A DNA stretch of 55,477 nucleotides, from contig DASTWV010000002.1 of the NCBI GenBank assembly GCA_035765775.1, forward strand, positions 1-55,477, written 5' to 3'. The notes below the pieces were generated by a model, which was given only the letters and a program-made list of their open reading frames with translations, made no database searches and had not been told where the DNA came from. The position numbers were made by a program, and so were the translations under genes. The stretch is from Actinomycetota bacterium. GTDB taxonomy: Bacteria; Actinomycetota; CADDZG01; JAHWKV01; JAOPZY01. This document shows, in pieces, positions 14,914-23,200 of the stretch. Every line of letters starts with the position of its first letter. The first letter of the stretch is position 1.

Positions 14914-16127
14914 CGCCAGGGTCCGGCCCACCGCCGCTGGTGTGTACCACCGAACCTCTCGAGGCAGCCCCCGATCTCCTCGCCCACCTCCCCGAGACCG
15001 GGGGGATCGCCTGGATCCGGCACGGCGTTGGGTTCGTGGGCTGGGGTGAGGCGGCCCGCATCGCGGCCGGGACCGGCCCGGACCGCTTCGGGCAGGCGGC
15101 GGGCGCGCTCGCCCGCCTCTTCGAGAAGGCGGAGATCACCAACGCCGTCGGGGGTTGGGGAACGGGCCCGTTGGCCTTCGGCAGCTTCACCTTCGATCCC
15201 GACTCCCTGGGCTCTGCCCTGACCATCCCCGAGACGCTCATCGCCTGGGCGGGCGGCCGGGCCTGGGTCACCCGGTGCTCCGGGCCGGCCACAGGCAATC
15301 CCCAGCCGCCCGCGCCCACCCCGGCCAGCCCGGGACTGGACAACCGGGCGTTCACCCACGCGGTGACCGATGCCCGCACGGCGATCCGGGCCGGTGGGCT
15401 GGACAAGGTGGTCCTGTCGCTCCAGACCGAGGTGATCGGCCCCCACGATTTCTCCGTCCCCGGGGTCGTCCGCCGCCTGGCGGGCGCCTATCCCGACTGC
15501 TACGCCTTCGCCCTCGGGTCCTTCGTCGGCGCCAGCCCCGAACTCCTGGTCCGCCGGGAAGGCACCGCCATCTGCTCGGTACCGCTCGCCGGGACCGCCC
15601 GGCGGGGCTCCACCCCGGCCGAGGACGAGGCGCTGGGCGCGGCCCTCCTCGCCAGCCGCAAGGACCGCTGGGAACACGACCTCGCGGTGGTGACGGTCGT
15701 CGAGTCGCTCCGACCGCTCTGTGCCCGGCTCCGGATCGACCCCGAGCCCTGGCTGCTCCGGCTGGCCAACGTGCAGCACCTGGCCACCCAGGTCACCGGC
15801 CAGTTGGCGGGGGCCCAGACCGCGCTCGAGATCGCCGGTGCCGTCCATCCCAGCGCCGCGGTCTGCGGGACGCCGACCCGCAAGGCCCTGGCGGTCATCC
15901 GCCAGCTGGAGGGTGCGCATCGGGGCCGGTACGCCGGCCCGGTGGGCTGGGTGGGGGCCGATGGCGACGGGGAGTGGGCGATCGCCCTGCGCTGCGGGGA
16001 GCTGCAGGGGGGGCGGGCCCGGCTGTACGCCGGTGCCGGGATCGTGGCAGAGTCGGACCCGGACGCCGAGCTGGAGGAAGCCCTGCTCAAGCTCCGGCCC
16101 GTCCTTTCGGCCCTCGACCTGGCCTGA
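14910..16127 (+). CDS. menF: Isochorismate synthase
   Basis: The product is 405 aa of the chorismate-binding family. Conserved elements near the C-terminal half are ASPELLVRREG, LAGTARRG, HLATQVTG-type segment and AVCGTPTRKAL. It converts chorismate to isochorismate, the entry step to menaquinone. With menD elsewhere in this cluster and no salicylate or siderophore genes, menaquinone rather than salicylate use is favoured. The GTG overlaps the menG stop (GTGA). Confidence 0.92.
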   Translation: MTPGSGPPPLVCTTEPLEAAPDLLAHLPETGGIAWIRHGVGFVGWGEAARIAAGTGPDRFGQAAGALARLFEKAEITNAVGGWGTGPLAFGSFTFDPDSLGSALTIPETLIAWAGGRAWVTRCSGPATGNPQPPAPTPASPGLDNRAFTHAVTDARTAIRAGGLDKVVLSLQTEVIGPHDFSVPGVVRRLAGAYPDCYAFALGSFVGASPELLVRREGTAICSVPLAGTARRGSTPAEDEALGAALLASRKDRWEHDLAVVTVVESLRPLCARLRIDPEPWLLRLANVQHLATQVTGQLAGAQTALEIAGAVHPSAAVCGTPTRKALAVIRQLEGAHRGRYAGPVGWVGADGDGEWAIALRCGELQGGRARLYAGAGIVAESDPDAELEEALLKLRPVLSALDLA

Positions 16128-16461
16128 CGTCGCGACGTCCGCGTAGATCCCACTGGATTCCACGCCACCGAGGGTGGGCAGCGGAACCACAACAGCTCCC
16201 AATACTGAGCATCAGCAACACCATTGCCACGCACCGCGTTGTACACGGAGAGGCCGGTTACACATTAAAGTTCCGACATAATGGGCCGTCGCAGTGCACC
16301 GGGTCTCGATTGCGGAGTTGTTTCGCGAGAACACGGCGTGGTTGAATTCGTTGCCCTTGCCTGGGCCCATGACAGAATTGCCGGAAATCGTGGGAAATAG
16401 TCGTGGTTGTATTGGGTGGGGTGAGAAGTTCGAGTTGGCGGTAGCCGTCAGGGGAGTCTCG
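16128..16461 (+). other. 334-base AT-richer untranslated region before the M23 peptidase gene
   Basis: This gap is clearly less GC-rich than its surroundings (for example ACATTAAAGTTCCGACATAATGG near 16260). It ends in a strong Shine-Dalgarno (GGGGAG) six bases before ATG 16462. Cell-wall hydrolase genes of actinobacteria are often behind c-di-AMP riboswitches, but I do not recognise that consensus here. A long 5' leader is likely. Confidence 0.4.
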
Positions 16462-18018
16462 ATGCGGGGTGCTTCACAAATCGCCGCCCGGTGGGCATTC
16501 GCAGCAGCCACCGTGCTGGTAACCGGGGCAGCACTGACCGCCCCAGCCATAGCCCAGACTCCCCCCCAACCCGCTCCCGCCCCCACCGACGGCCTCGGCG
16601 GGCTCCTCAACAACCTGCTCCAGCCCGTGGCGCCCATCCTGAACCCGCAGCCCGCCCAGCCGGCGCCCAATCCCGGGGGGTCGACCTCGGGGGGCACGGC
16701 GCCCTCGGGTACCACGGCGAAGGCGGCCACAGCGTCGAACATCCCCAAGACGTCGGTGGAGTCCCCCTGCGGGCCGGCCCCGAGGCCGCTGGTCTTCAAC
16801 CGGACGCCCGGGCGGACCAGCCAGAACCTGGTCAACGCCGCGGTCAAAGATGCGCCGCCCGGTGTCCCGGTCCAGCAGGAGCTGGTCGCGATCGCGGCGC
16901 CGTTCCCGGTCGCCGGATCGGCGCACTACCAGGATGACTGGGGCAACTACCGCTCCACACCGTGCCCCCACCTGCACCAGGGCAACGACATCTTCGCCCC
17001 GATGGGCGCGCCCGCCGTGGCGCCCGAGGACGGCACCGTGGTGCGCTTCGACTACGAGTCGGTCGGCGGCAACGCGTACTACTTCGCCGGGGCCGACGGC
17101 TACTCGTTCTACGGCGCCCACCTCGAGGGATTCGCCCCGGGCCTGAAAGCCGGCGAGCACGTCACCGCCGGGACCGTGCTGGGCTACGTGGGCAACACGG
17201 GGGACGCCGCCGGCGGGGCGACCCATCTGCACTTCCAGCTCTACCCGCCCGGGCACGCCTGGAGCAACCCGGTCGATCCCAAGTTCTGGCTGGACGCCTC
17301 GCTGAACACCGCGATCGGCAAGGCCGGCGGCGTGGTCGGCCCCGACGACACGGCCGCCCAGATCGCCGCCGCCCCGATCCAGCCCCCGCTGAGCGCCCAG
17401 AGCCTGATGGGCTCGGTGCTGCTGGCGGGTGGGCACATCATCACCCAGCCCACGGTGCCGGTATTGCTGTTTGTTCTCCTGGTGCTCGGGGTCATCGGCA
17501 TCTCGCAGACCCGCACGCTGCGGGTCGCCCGTGACCTGCGGGCCTCCCGGACCGAGGCCGAGGTGCCCGTCTTCCTGGTCGGGGGCACCGCCGGGCTGGT
17601 CGCGGCCCAGGCACCCCCCAAACGCAGGCGAAAGGGCGCCGGTGCGGTGACCAACGGGGTACCCGTCGATCATGGCCTCGGCCAGCCCTCCTGGGCGGTG
17701 AGCAAGTCGGTGGCGAACTCCGAGAGCCGCACCGCGTCGCCCGTGTCCCGGAGGATCGAGCGGATCGGCGAGGCGTGGGAGAGGTTCCCGACCACGATGA
17801 GCCGGCTCGGCACCCGGGCAGACAGTGCCTCCACCAGCAAGCGGGACTCCGTGGGCGGCGACGCCGGGTCGTCCCGGGCGTGGAGTGCGACCAACGGTAC
17901 GTCCACCCCGGTGATCGACCGGGCGGGCGAGAAGTCCGCCAAGGCGTTCTGGACCCCGGGCGGCAGCGCCGCCACCAGCGACTCGAAGCGCTCCGGATCC
18001 CGGTTCGCCAGCAGGTAG
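16462..18018 (+). CDS. Secreted or anchored M23 (LytM) family peptidase
   Basis: The product is 518 aa. A signal peptide occupies residues 1-31 (AAATVLVTGAALTAPAIA), followed by a Pro-rich linker. The LytM domain has zinc ligands H172 and D176 in HQGND and the H255-L-H257 motif in THLHFQ, so it should cut peptidoglycan cross-bridges. One transmembrane helix lies at about 334-347. The last 115 residues (from 404) are Ser/Arg rich and coincide with the antisense strand of the hydrolase gene, which looks like read-out from a lost stop or a frameshift. ATG 16462 is set by the Shine-Dalgarno and signal peptide. Confidence 0.82.
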   Translation: MRGASQIAARWAFAAATVLVTGAALTAPAIAQTPPQPAPAPTDGLGGLLNNLLQPVAPILNPQPAQPAPNPGGSTSGGTAPSGTTAKAATASNIPKTSVESPCGPAPRPLVFNRTPGRTSQNLVNAAVKDAPPGVPVQQELVAIAAPFPVAGSAHYQDDWGNYRSTPCPHLHQGNDIFAPMGAPAVAPEDGTVVRFDYESVGGNAYYFAGADGYSFYGAHLEGFAPGLKAGEHVTAGTVLGYVGNTGDAAGGATHLHFQLYPPGHAWSNPVDPKFWLDASLNTAIGKAGGVVGPDDTAAQIAAAPIQPPLSAQSLMGSVLLAGGHIITQPTVPVLLFVLLVLGVIGISQTRTLRVARDLRASRTEAEVPVFLVGGTAGLVAAQAPPKRRRKGAGAVTNGVPVDHGLGQPSWAVSKSVANSESRTASPVSRRIERIGEAWERFPTTMSRLGTRADSASTSKRDSVGGDAGSSRAWSATNGTSTPVIDRAGEKSAKAFWTPGGSAATSDSKRSGSRFASR

Positions 18019-18764
18019 TAGGCGGCCCGCGGCCCCGGCGCCAGCCCGGCGGGGTCCCGCCGGGCCCATGCGGCACCGAGCGCCGCCCCATCGGTTTCCC
18101 CCAGCAGGTCGGCAAGCTGCCCGGCCGCGATCCCGAGCGCTGACGGATCCGGCTGCCAGGCCACCATCGCCCCGTGGTAGGGCACGGTATGGGTGGTGGC
18201 CCCCTGGAGCAGATCAACGAGCCGGTAGTACGTGCCCAGCGTGGCGACGAAGGTGATCCGGCGCTGGATGGCCGGGTCCTGCTCGATGGCCACCAGGGTC
18301 ATCCCGCCACCGTAGGAGATGGCGAAGATGCCGACCCTGCCCCCGGAGGAGCGCCCGGCCAGGAAGGCCACCGCCTCCCGCACCCGTACCGGGTCCTGCA
18401 GGTCGAGGCGCTGCTCGCGCAGGCCCAGCTGGGGGACCAGCACCTGGCGGCCCACCCGGGCGATGGCCTGGGCGAGGTGGACGATGCGGGGGTCGTCCTT
18501 GCCCTCGGGGTTCCCCCCGGGCACCAGGACCACGCCCGGCGCCCTCACCAGCCCGGCCGGCCGGTACAGATCGGCGGTGCCGTCGGCGAGGTGGACGAGG
18601 CGCCGGCGGGGCGCCGGCGTGAAGACCGACAGCGGGTGGATGGGCGACGGGATGACCTCGGGCACCAGCAGCATGCCCTTCAGCGCCGCCCGGGCGGGGG
18701 GGCTGGCCAGGATGGCGGCGATGCAGAGGGCGGGGAGGAGCAGGCGGAGGCGGTGCCGGTTCAC
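17670..18764 (-). CDS. Exported alpha/beta hydrolase in the menD operon
   Basis: The product is 364 aa. An N-terminal hydrophobic stretch (LRLLLPALCIAAILASPPARA) is a signal peptide or anchor. The hydrolase core has VVLVPGG near residue 80 (oxyanion region), the nucleophile elbow AISYGGG with S150, an acid at D298/D299 (HARDD) and H330 (GNLSH). It is coupled to menD by a GTGA overlap. MenH, the alpha/beta hydrolase of menaquinone synthesis, is otherwise missing, but MenH is cytosolic, around 260 aa and has no signal peptide, so identity with MenH is doubtful. An exported esterase or dienelactone-hydrolase-like enzyme is the safer call. Confidence 0.75.
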   Translation of the reverse strand: MNRHRLRLLLPALCIAAILASPPARAALKGMLLVPEVIPSPIHPLSVFTPAPRRRLVHLADGTADLYRPAGLVRAPGVVLVPGGNPEGKDDPRIVHLAQAIARVGRQVLVPQLGLREQRLDLQDPVRVREAVAFLAGRSSGGRVGIFAISYGGGMTLVAIEQDPAIQRRITFVATLGTYYRLVDLLQGATTHTVPYHGAMVAWQPDPSALGIAAGQLADLLGETDGAALGAAWARRDPAGLAPGPRAAYYLLANRDPERFESLVAALPPGVQNALADFSPARSITGVDVPLVALHARDDPASPPTESRLLVEALSARVPSRLIVVGNLSHASPIRSILRDTGDAVRLSEFATDLLTAQEGWPRP

Positions 18765-20503
18765 CCGGCGACCGCGGCGGCGACCGCGGCCCACACCCGG
18801 CGGTGCAGGGCGACGTTTGCCTCCCGGTTGGTGCGGACCTCCAGCAGGTGGACCCCGCCGCCGGCCAGCGCCTCGCCGATCGCCGGGCAGAGGGCCGCAG
18901 GCTCGTCCACGAGGCCGTAGGCGCACCTGGCCTCCCGGGCCATGCCGGCGACGTCGATGCCCTGGGGGGTGCCGAAGAGGCGCTCGAAATGCTCTGGGTG
19001 CTCCGCCTGGGGAAGGAACGAGAAGATCCCCCCGCCGTCGTTGTTGACCACGACGAACACCGCCGGGGGGTGTTCCCGGGCCAGGGCCAGGCCGTTGCGG
19101 TCGTGGAGCATCGAGAGGTCGCCCGCCAACGCCACCACGGGCACCCCGGTCCCCAGGGCCACCCCCAGGGCGGTGGCGGCGAACCCGTCGATGCCGCTGG
19201 CCCCCCGGTTCGCCAGCACCCGGAGCCCGGTCCGGGGCCGCATGAACCACTCCAGGTCCCGCACCGGCATGCTGGAGGCCGCCACCAGGACAGCCCCGTC
19301 GGGGCAGGCGGCCGCAGTGTCCCGGGCGACCCGGGGCTCACTGGGGGCGGTCTCGGCGTCCAGGACGGCGTCGATGGCGGCGACCGCCGCGGCTTCCGCC
19401 TTCATCCAGGCATCCAGCCAGGTCTCCCCCCTGATCTTCCCGCTCCCGTTGGCCGGGCCCGGGCGGACGGCGCCAGCCAATGCTCCGGCGGTCGCCTGCA
19501 GATCGGCGACGATCAACTCGCCGGCCGCCCGCTCGGGGTCCTCCCAGGCGGCGTCGGGGTCGATGCGCACCTGGCGAACGCCGGGGTGCAACGCGGCAGC
19601 CAGGGCCTTGGAGGTCCCCAGCGCCCCCACCCGGACCACGAGGTCCGGCGTCATGGCGCGGGCGAAGGCGGGGGTGCGCAGCAGCGCCTCGTAGGCCGAC
19701 ACCGCATGGGGGCCACTCCGCAGCCCGGACAGCGGGTCGGCCAGCACCGGCCAGCCCGCCCGCTCGGCAAGGTCCACGAGGGCTGGGGAGGGGGCAATCC
19801 CGCCCCCAGCGACGAGGAGGCCGCGTTCGCTGGCGGCGATCTCGCCCGCCAGCCGGGCGGTCAGGGCGGCATCCGGCGCCGCCGGGGCCCGGGAGATCCG
19901 GGTCCAGGGCTCCCCGCCCGCCCGGCCGTCGAGGGGGAGCGGGAACCCGGCGGCGTCCGCCACCGGGACCAGCGGGTCCCGGAAGGCGAGGTTCAGCTGC
20001 ACCGGCCCGGCGGGCGAGCCGGTGGCGGCCGCCCAGGCCTGGCACGCCGTGGAGCGCCAGTAGCGCACGGACCCGGGGTGGGCCTCGGGGACCCCCACCT
20101 CGACGAAGAGGCGGACGGCATCGCCGAAGATCTTCAACTGGTCGATGGTCTGGTTGGCCCCGGTGTGGCGGAGCTCGGGGGGGCGGTCGGCGGTGAGGAG
20201 GAGCATCGGCGTGCGGGACTGGTGGGCCTCGATAACCGCCGGGAGCAGGTTGGCCACCGCCGTCCCCGACGTGCACAGCACCGCCGCCGGCACGCCGGTG
20301 GCCTTCCCGATCCCCAGGGCGCAGAACGCCGAGGAGCGTTCGTCCACCACCACGCGGGTGGCGATGCCGGGGTGCCCGGCGAGCGCCAGGGCCACCGGGG
20401 TGGAGCGCGAGCCGGGCGACACGCACGCGTGGTGCACCCCACAGCGCACCAGCTCGTCCACCAGGACGGTGGCCAGAGCGTGCCCGGCGTTCTCGGCCGT
20501 CAC
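18761..20503 (-). CDS. menD: SEPHCHC synthase (MenD)
   Basis: The product is 580 aa, a thiamine diphosphate enzyme joining isochorismate and 2-oxoglutarate. N-terminal family motifs are HACVSPGSRSTPVALA and VVVDERSSAFCALGIGKATG, with CTSGTAVANLLPAV after them. The ThDP/Mg site is GDLSMLHDRNGL...NNDGGGIFSFLP near residue 440. GTG 20503 overlaps the menC stop. It feeds MenC through the MenH step. Confidence 0.95.
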   Translation of the reverse strand: MTAENAGHALATVLVDELVRCGVHHACVSPGSRSTPVALALAGHPGIATRVVVDERSSAFCALGIGKATGVPAAVLCTSGTAVANLLPAVIEAHQSRTPMLLLTADRPPELRHTGANQTIDQLKIFGDAVRLFVEVGVPEAHPGSVRYWRSTACQAWAAATGSPAGPVQLNLAFRDPLVPVADAAGFPLPLDGRAGGEPWTRISRAPAAPDAALTARLAGEIAASERGLLVAGGGIAPSPALVDLAERAGWPVLADPLSGLRSGPHAVSAYEALLRTPAFARAMTPDLVVRVGALGTSKALAAALHPGVRQVRIDPDAAWEDPERAAGELIVADLQATAGALAGAVRPGPANGSGKIRGETWLDAWMKAEAAAVAAIDAVLDAETAPSEPRVARDTAAACPDGAVLVAASSMPVRDLEWFMRPRTGLRVLANRGASGIDGFAATALGVALGTGVPVVALAGDLSMLHDRNGLALAREHPPAVFVVVNNDGGGIFSFLPQAEHPEHFERLFGTPQGIDVAGMAREARCAYGLVDEPAALCPAIGEALAGGGVHLLEVRTNREANVALHRRVWAAVAAAVAG

Positions 20504-21429
20504 CGGGCTGCCCCCGCCGCCGCCCAGGCGGCCTCCAGCTCTGCGGTGCGCCCGGTGCCGGCGGCCCACCGGGCCAGCGCCACCGGGTCCACCGCCGGGC
20601 GGCGCACGTCCAGGCAACCGCCGACCGGCAGGAGCGGGTCGGCCACCACATCGCCCTCCAGCAGCAGGGCGGTCCCCAGCCCGCAGGCGTAGGGCAGCTC
20701 CGGCAGGGCGGCGGCCAGTGCCAGCCCGGCGGCGAGCCCCACCGACGATTCCACCGCCGAGGAGACCACGGCGGGGAGGCCGAGGGCCTCGGCCACGGCC
20801 AGCGCCCGCTCCACCCCGCCCAGGGGCTGCACCTTGAGCACCGCCACGTCCGCCACCCCCCGCATGTCAAGGTGGAGGGGGTCGGGGGCCAGCCGGATCA
20901 GCTCGTCGGCGGCCAGCGCCACGTCCACCCGCCGCCGGAGCGCCCGCATATCCTCGGCTGTGGGCACCGGCTGCTCGACGTACTCCAGGTCGAAGGCCGC
21001 CAGGCGCCGGATCTGGCGGGCGGCCTCGTCGAGGTCCCAGGCAGCGTTGACGTCCAGGCGGATCCGGCCTCCGGGGCCGAGAGCATCCCGCACCGCCTCG
21101 ACCCGGGCGGCGTCGTCCCCCTCGCCCACTTTGATCTTGGCGGTGCTGCAGCCCGATGCCCGGACCACTTCGTAGGCCCGCTCGGGCGTGGTGGCCGGCA
21201 CGGTCACGTTGACCGGGACCGCCGACCGCACCGGAGCAGGCCAGGGCCGGCACGCGGCCTCCTCGGCGGCCGCCCGCCAGCGGGCCGTGAGCGGCGGGCC
21301 GTACTCCGGGAAGGGCGAGAACTCGCCCCAGCCGGCGGGGCCGTGGACCAGCAGCCCCGACCGGGCGGTCACGCCCCGGAAGCGCAGCCGGAGGGGCAAG
21401 TCGAACGCCCCGGCAACGGTGGCGGTCAC
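20500..21429 (-). CDS. menC: o-Succinylbenzoate synthase
   Basis: The product is 309 aa of the enolase superfamily. The catalytic KxK is AKIKVGEGD, and the metal-binding acids are LDVNAAW, EYVEQPV and ADELIR; VLKVQPLGG carries the second lysine. It dehydrates SHCHC to o-succinylbenzoate. GTG 21429 is chosen because it overlaps the menA stop as GTGA, as in the rest of this operon; GTG 21441 upstream is an alternative. Confidence 0.92.
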   Translation of the reverse strand: MTATVAGAFDLPLRLRFRGVTARSGLLVHGPAGWGEFSPFPEYGPPLTARWRAAAEEAACRPWPAPVRSAVPVNVTVPATTPERAYEVVRASGCSTAKIKVGEGDDAARVEAVRDALGPGGRIRLDVNAAWDLDEAARQIRRLAAFDLEYVEQPVPTAEDMRALRRRVDVALAADELIRLAPDPLHLDMRGVADVAVLKVQPLGGVERALAVAEALGLPAVVSSAVESSVGLAAGLALAAALPELPYACGLGTALLLEGDVVADPLLPVGGCLDVRRPAVDPVALARWAAGTGRTAELEAAWAAAGAAR

Positions 21430-22316
21430 CGCCCGATCCACAGCCCGATGGTCAGGAGCCCCCCGTACACGGTCTGCAGCCGGGCGGTGGCCACCAGCGC
21501 CTGGATCAACCCGGGGCCGTCGGTCCGGGTGCGGACCAGGCGCAGCGGTTTCAGGGCCAGCGGGGCAGCGAGCAGACCGATGAGGATTCCCCAGGCCCGG
21601 AAGCCCAGGGCGGCGCCCGCGGTGATGGCGAATGCCCCGGCGACGATCCCGGTGTAGAGCGCCTGGGCCCGCCGCCGGCCGACGCGGACCGCCAGCGTGG
21701 CCTTGCCCGCCGCGGCGTCGGTGTCCACGTCCCGGATGTTGTTGACCAGCAACAGGGCCGCCGCCAGCAGGCCCACCGGCACCGCCGCCACCGACGCCCG
21801 GGCGAGGATCTTCTCGGTCTGGACGTAGGCGGAGCCGATGGTGCCCACCAGGCCGAAGAACACGAAGACGAAGACCTCGCCGAGGCCCAGGGAGGCGAGC
21901 GGCTTCGGTCCCCCGCTGTAGCCCAGGGCGGCGGCAAAGGAGAGGAGGCCCACGACGATCACCTGCGGGCCGATCCGGGCCGCCAGCGCCAGGCCGGGCA
22001 CCGAGGCCACCGCCAGGGCGACGCCGGTGGCCAGGCGCATCGCGTTGGGGCTGACGACACCCGCGGCCACCAGGCGCCGGGGGCCGAGCCGGGTGTGGGT
22101 GTCCACCCCCTTCACGCCGTCGAAGTAGTCGTTGGCGTAGTTGACGGCGATCTGCACGGCGACCGCCGCCACCAGGGCGGCGAAGAAGCGCCAGGCGATG
22201 AAGCGCCCCGCCGCGGCAGTGCCCACGAGCACGCAGACCACCCCCGCCCCGAGCGTCTTGGGGCGGGCGGCCTCGACGAAGGCGCGCCAGCCAGGGCGCA
22301 CTGGGGGACCGGGCAC
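21426..22316 (-). CDS. menA: 1,4-Dihydroxy-2-naphthoate polyprenyltransferase
   Basis: The product is 296 aa with eight to nine hydrophobic helices, a UbiA-superfamily membrane enzyme that attaches the isoprenoid tail. The first Asp-rich motif is NYANDYFDGVKGVD near residue 60 and the second NNIRDVDTD near residue 192. It begins with GTG 10 bases after the menB stop. Confidence 0.94.
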   Translation of the reverse strand: MPGPPVRPGWRAFVEAARPKTLGAGVVCVLVGTAAAGRFIAWRFFAALVAAVAVQIAVNYANDYFDGVKGVDTHTRLGPRRLVAAGVVSPNAMRLATGVALAVASVPGLALAARIGPQVIVVGLLSFAAALGYSGGPKPLASLGLGEVFVFVFFGLVGTIGSAYVQTEKILARASVAAVPVGLLAAALLLVNNIRDVDTDAAAGKATLAVRVGRRRAQALYTGIVAGAFAITAGAALGFRAWGILIGLLAAPLALKPLRLVRTRTDGPGLIQALVATARLQTVYGGLLTIGLWIGR

Positions 22317-22326
22317 CGGCTGCGGG

Positions 22327-23148
22327 TTAGGGGCGCCAGGGAAAGGCGTCGAAGCGGGGCGGCCGCTTTTCCTTGAAGGCGTTGCGACCCTCCTGGGCTT
22401 CCTCGTTCATGTAGAAGAGCAAGGTGGCATCGCCGGCGAACTGCTGCAGCCCGGCGAGGCCGTCGGTGTCGGCGTTGAAGGCTGCTTTCAGCATCCTGAT
22501 GGCGAGCGGGCTCATGATCAGGATGCGCCGGGCCCAGGCCAGCGTGGCCTCCTCCAGCTGCTCCAGCGGCACCACTTTGTTGACCAGGCCCATGGTGAGG
22601 GCCTCCTCGGCGCTGTACTGCTCGCACAGGAACCAGATCTCCTTCGCCTTCTTGAGCCCCACCATGCGGGCGAGGAGACCGCAGCCGTAGCCGCCGTCGA
22701 AGGAGCCCACCTTGGGGCCTGCCTGGCCGAAGATGGCGTTGTCGGCGGCCACCGTCAGGTCGCACACCACGTGCAGGACATGGCCGCCGCCGATGGCGTA
22801 GCCGGCCACCATGGCGATCACCGGCTTGGGGATCCGGCGGATCTGGATCTGCAGGTCCAGCACGTTGAGGCGGCCGACGCCGGCCTCGTCCACGTAGCCG
22901 TCGTCGCCCCGGATCTTCTGGTCACCGCCGGAGCAGAACGCCCGGGTGCCCGCTCCGGTCAGGATGACGACGCCCACCGCCGGGTCGTTGCGGGCCGCCT
23001 CGAAGGCGGTGGCCATCTCCGACACGGTGCGGGGGCGGAAGGCGTTCAGGACCTCGGGCCGGTTGATGGTGATCTTGGCGATGCCGCCCTCAGGCAATGA
23101 CGTCTCGTAGAGGATGTCGGTGTAGTCTCCCGACCGCTTCCATTCCAT
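22327..23148 (-). CDS. menB: 1,4-Dihydroxy-2-naphthoyl-CoA synthase
   Basis: The product is 273 aa, a crotonase-fold enzyme. [11 protein letters not shown] and [26 protein letters not shown] are MenB signatures, as are GSFDGGYG and the C-terminal DAFPWRP. A clear Shine-Dalgarno (AGGAG) nine bases before ATG 23148 contrasts with the SD-less menE on the other strand. First gene of menB-menA-menC-menD-hydrolase. Confidence 0.96.
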   Translation of the reverse strand: MEWKRSGDYTDILYETSLPEGGIAKITINRPEVLNAFRPRTVSEMATAFEAARNDPAVGVVILTGAGTRAFCSGGDQKIRGDDGYVDEAGVGRLNVLDLQIQIRRIPKPVIAMVAGYAIGGGHVLHVVCDLTVAADNAIFGQAGPKVGSFDGGYGCGLLARMVGLKKAKEIWFLCEQYSAEEALTMGLVNKVVPLEQLEEATLAWARRILIMSPLAIRMLKAAFNADTDGLAGLQQFAGDATLLFYMNEEAQEGRNAFKEKRPPRFDAFPWRP

Positions 23149-23188
23149 GAGCTTTCACTCCTAAAGTAAACACTCCGATGGTCGAGGG

Positions 23189-23194
23189 TACCGT
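23189..23194 (+). promoter_or_regulatory. -10 element of menE (leaderless)
   Basis: TACCGT is followed by six bases and ATG 23201. TAAACA 16 bases upstream is a possible -35. No Shine-Dalgarno precedes menE. Confidence 0.5.
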
Positions 23195-23200
23195 AACACG

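Noticed and set aside
14346-16127. menF beginning at 14346
   Set aside because: The extra 188 codons overlap menG in another frame; the GTGA junction at 14910 gives the correct isochorismate synthase N-terminus.
16128-16461. A c-di-AMP (ydaO-type) riboswitch upstream of the M23 peptidase
   Set aside because: The gene context would suit one, but I could not match the conserved riboswitch core in this leader.
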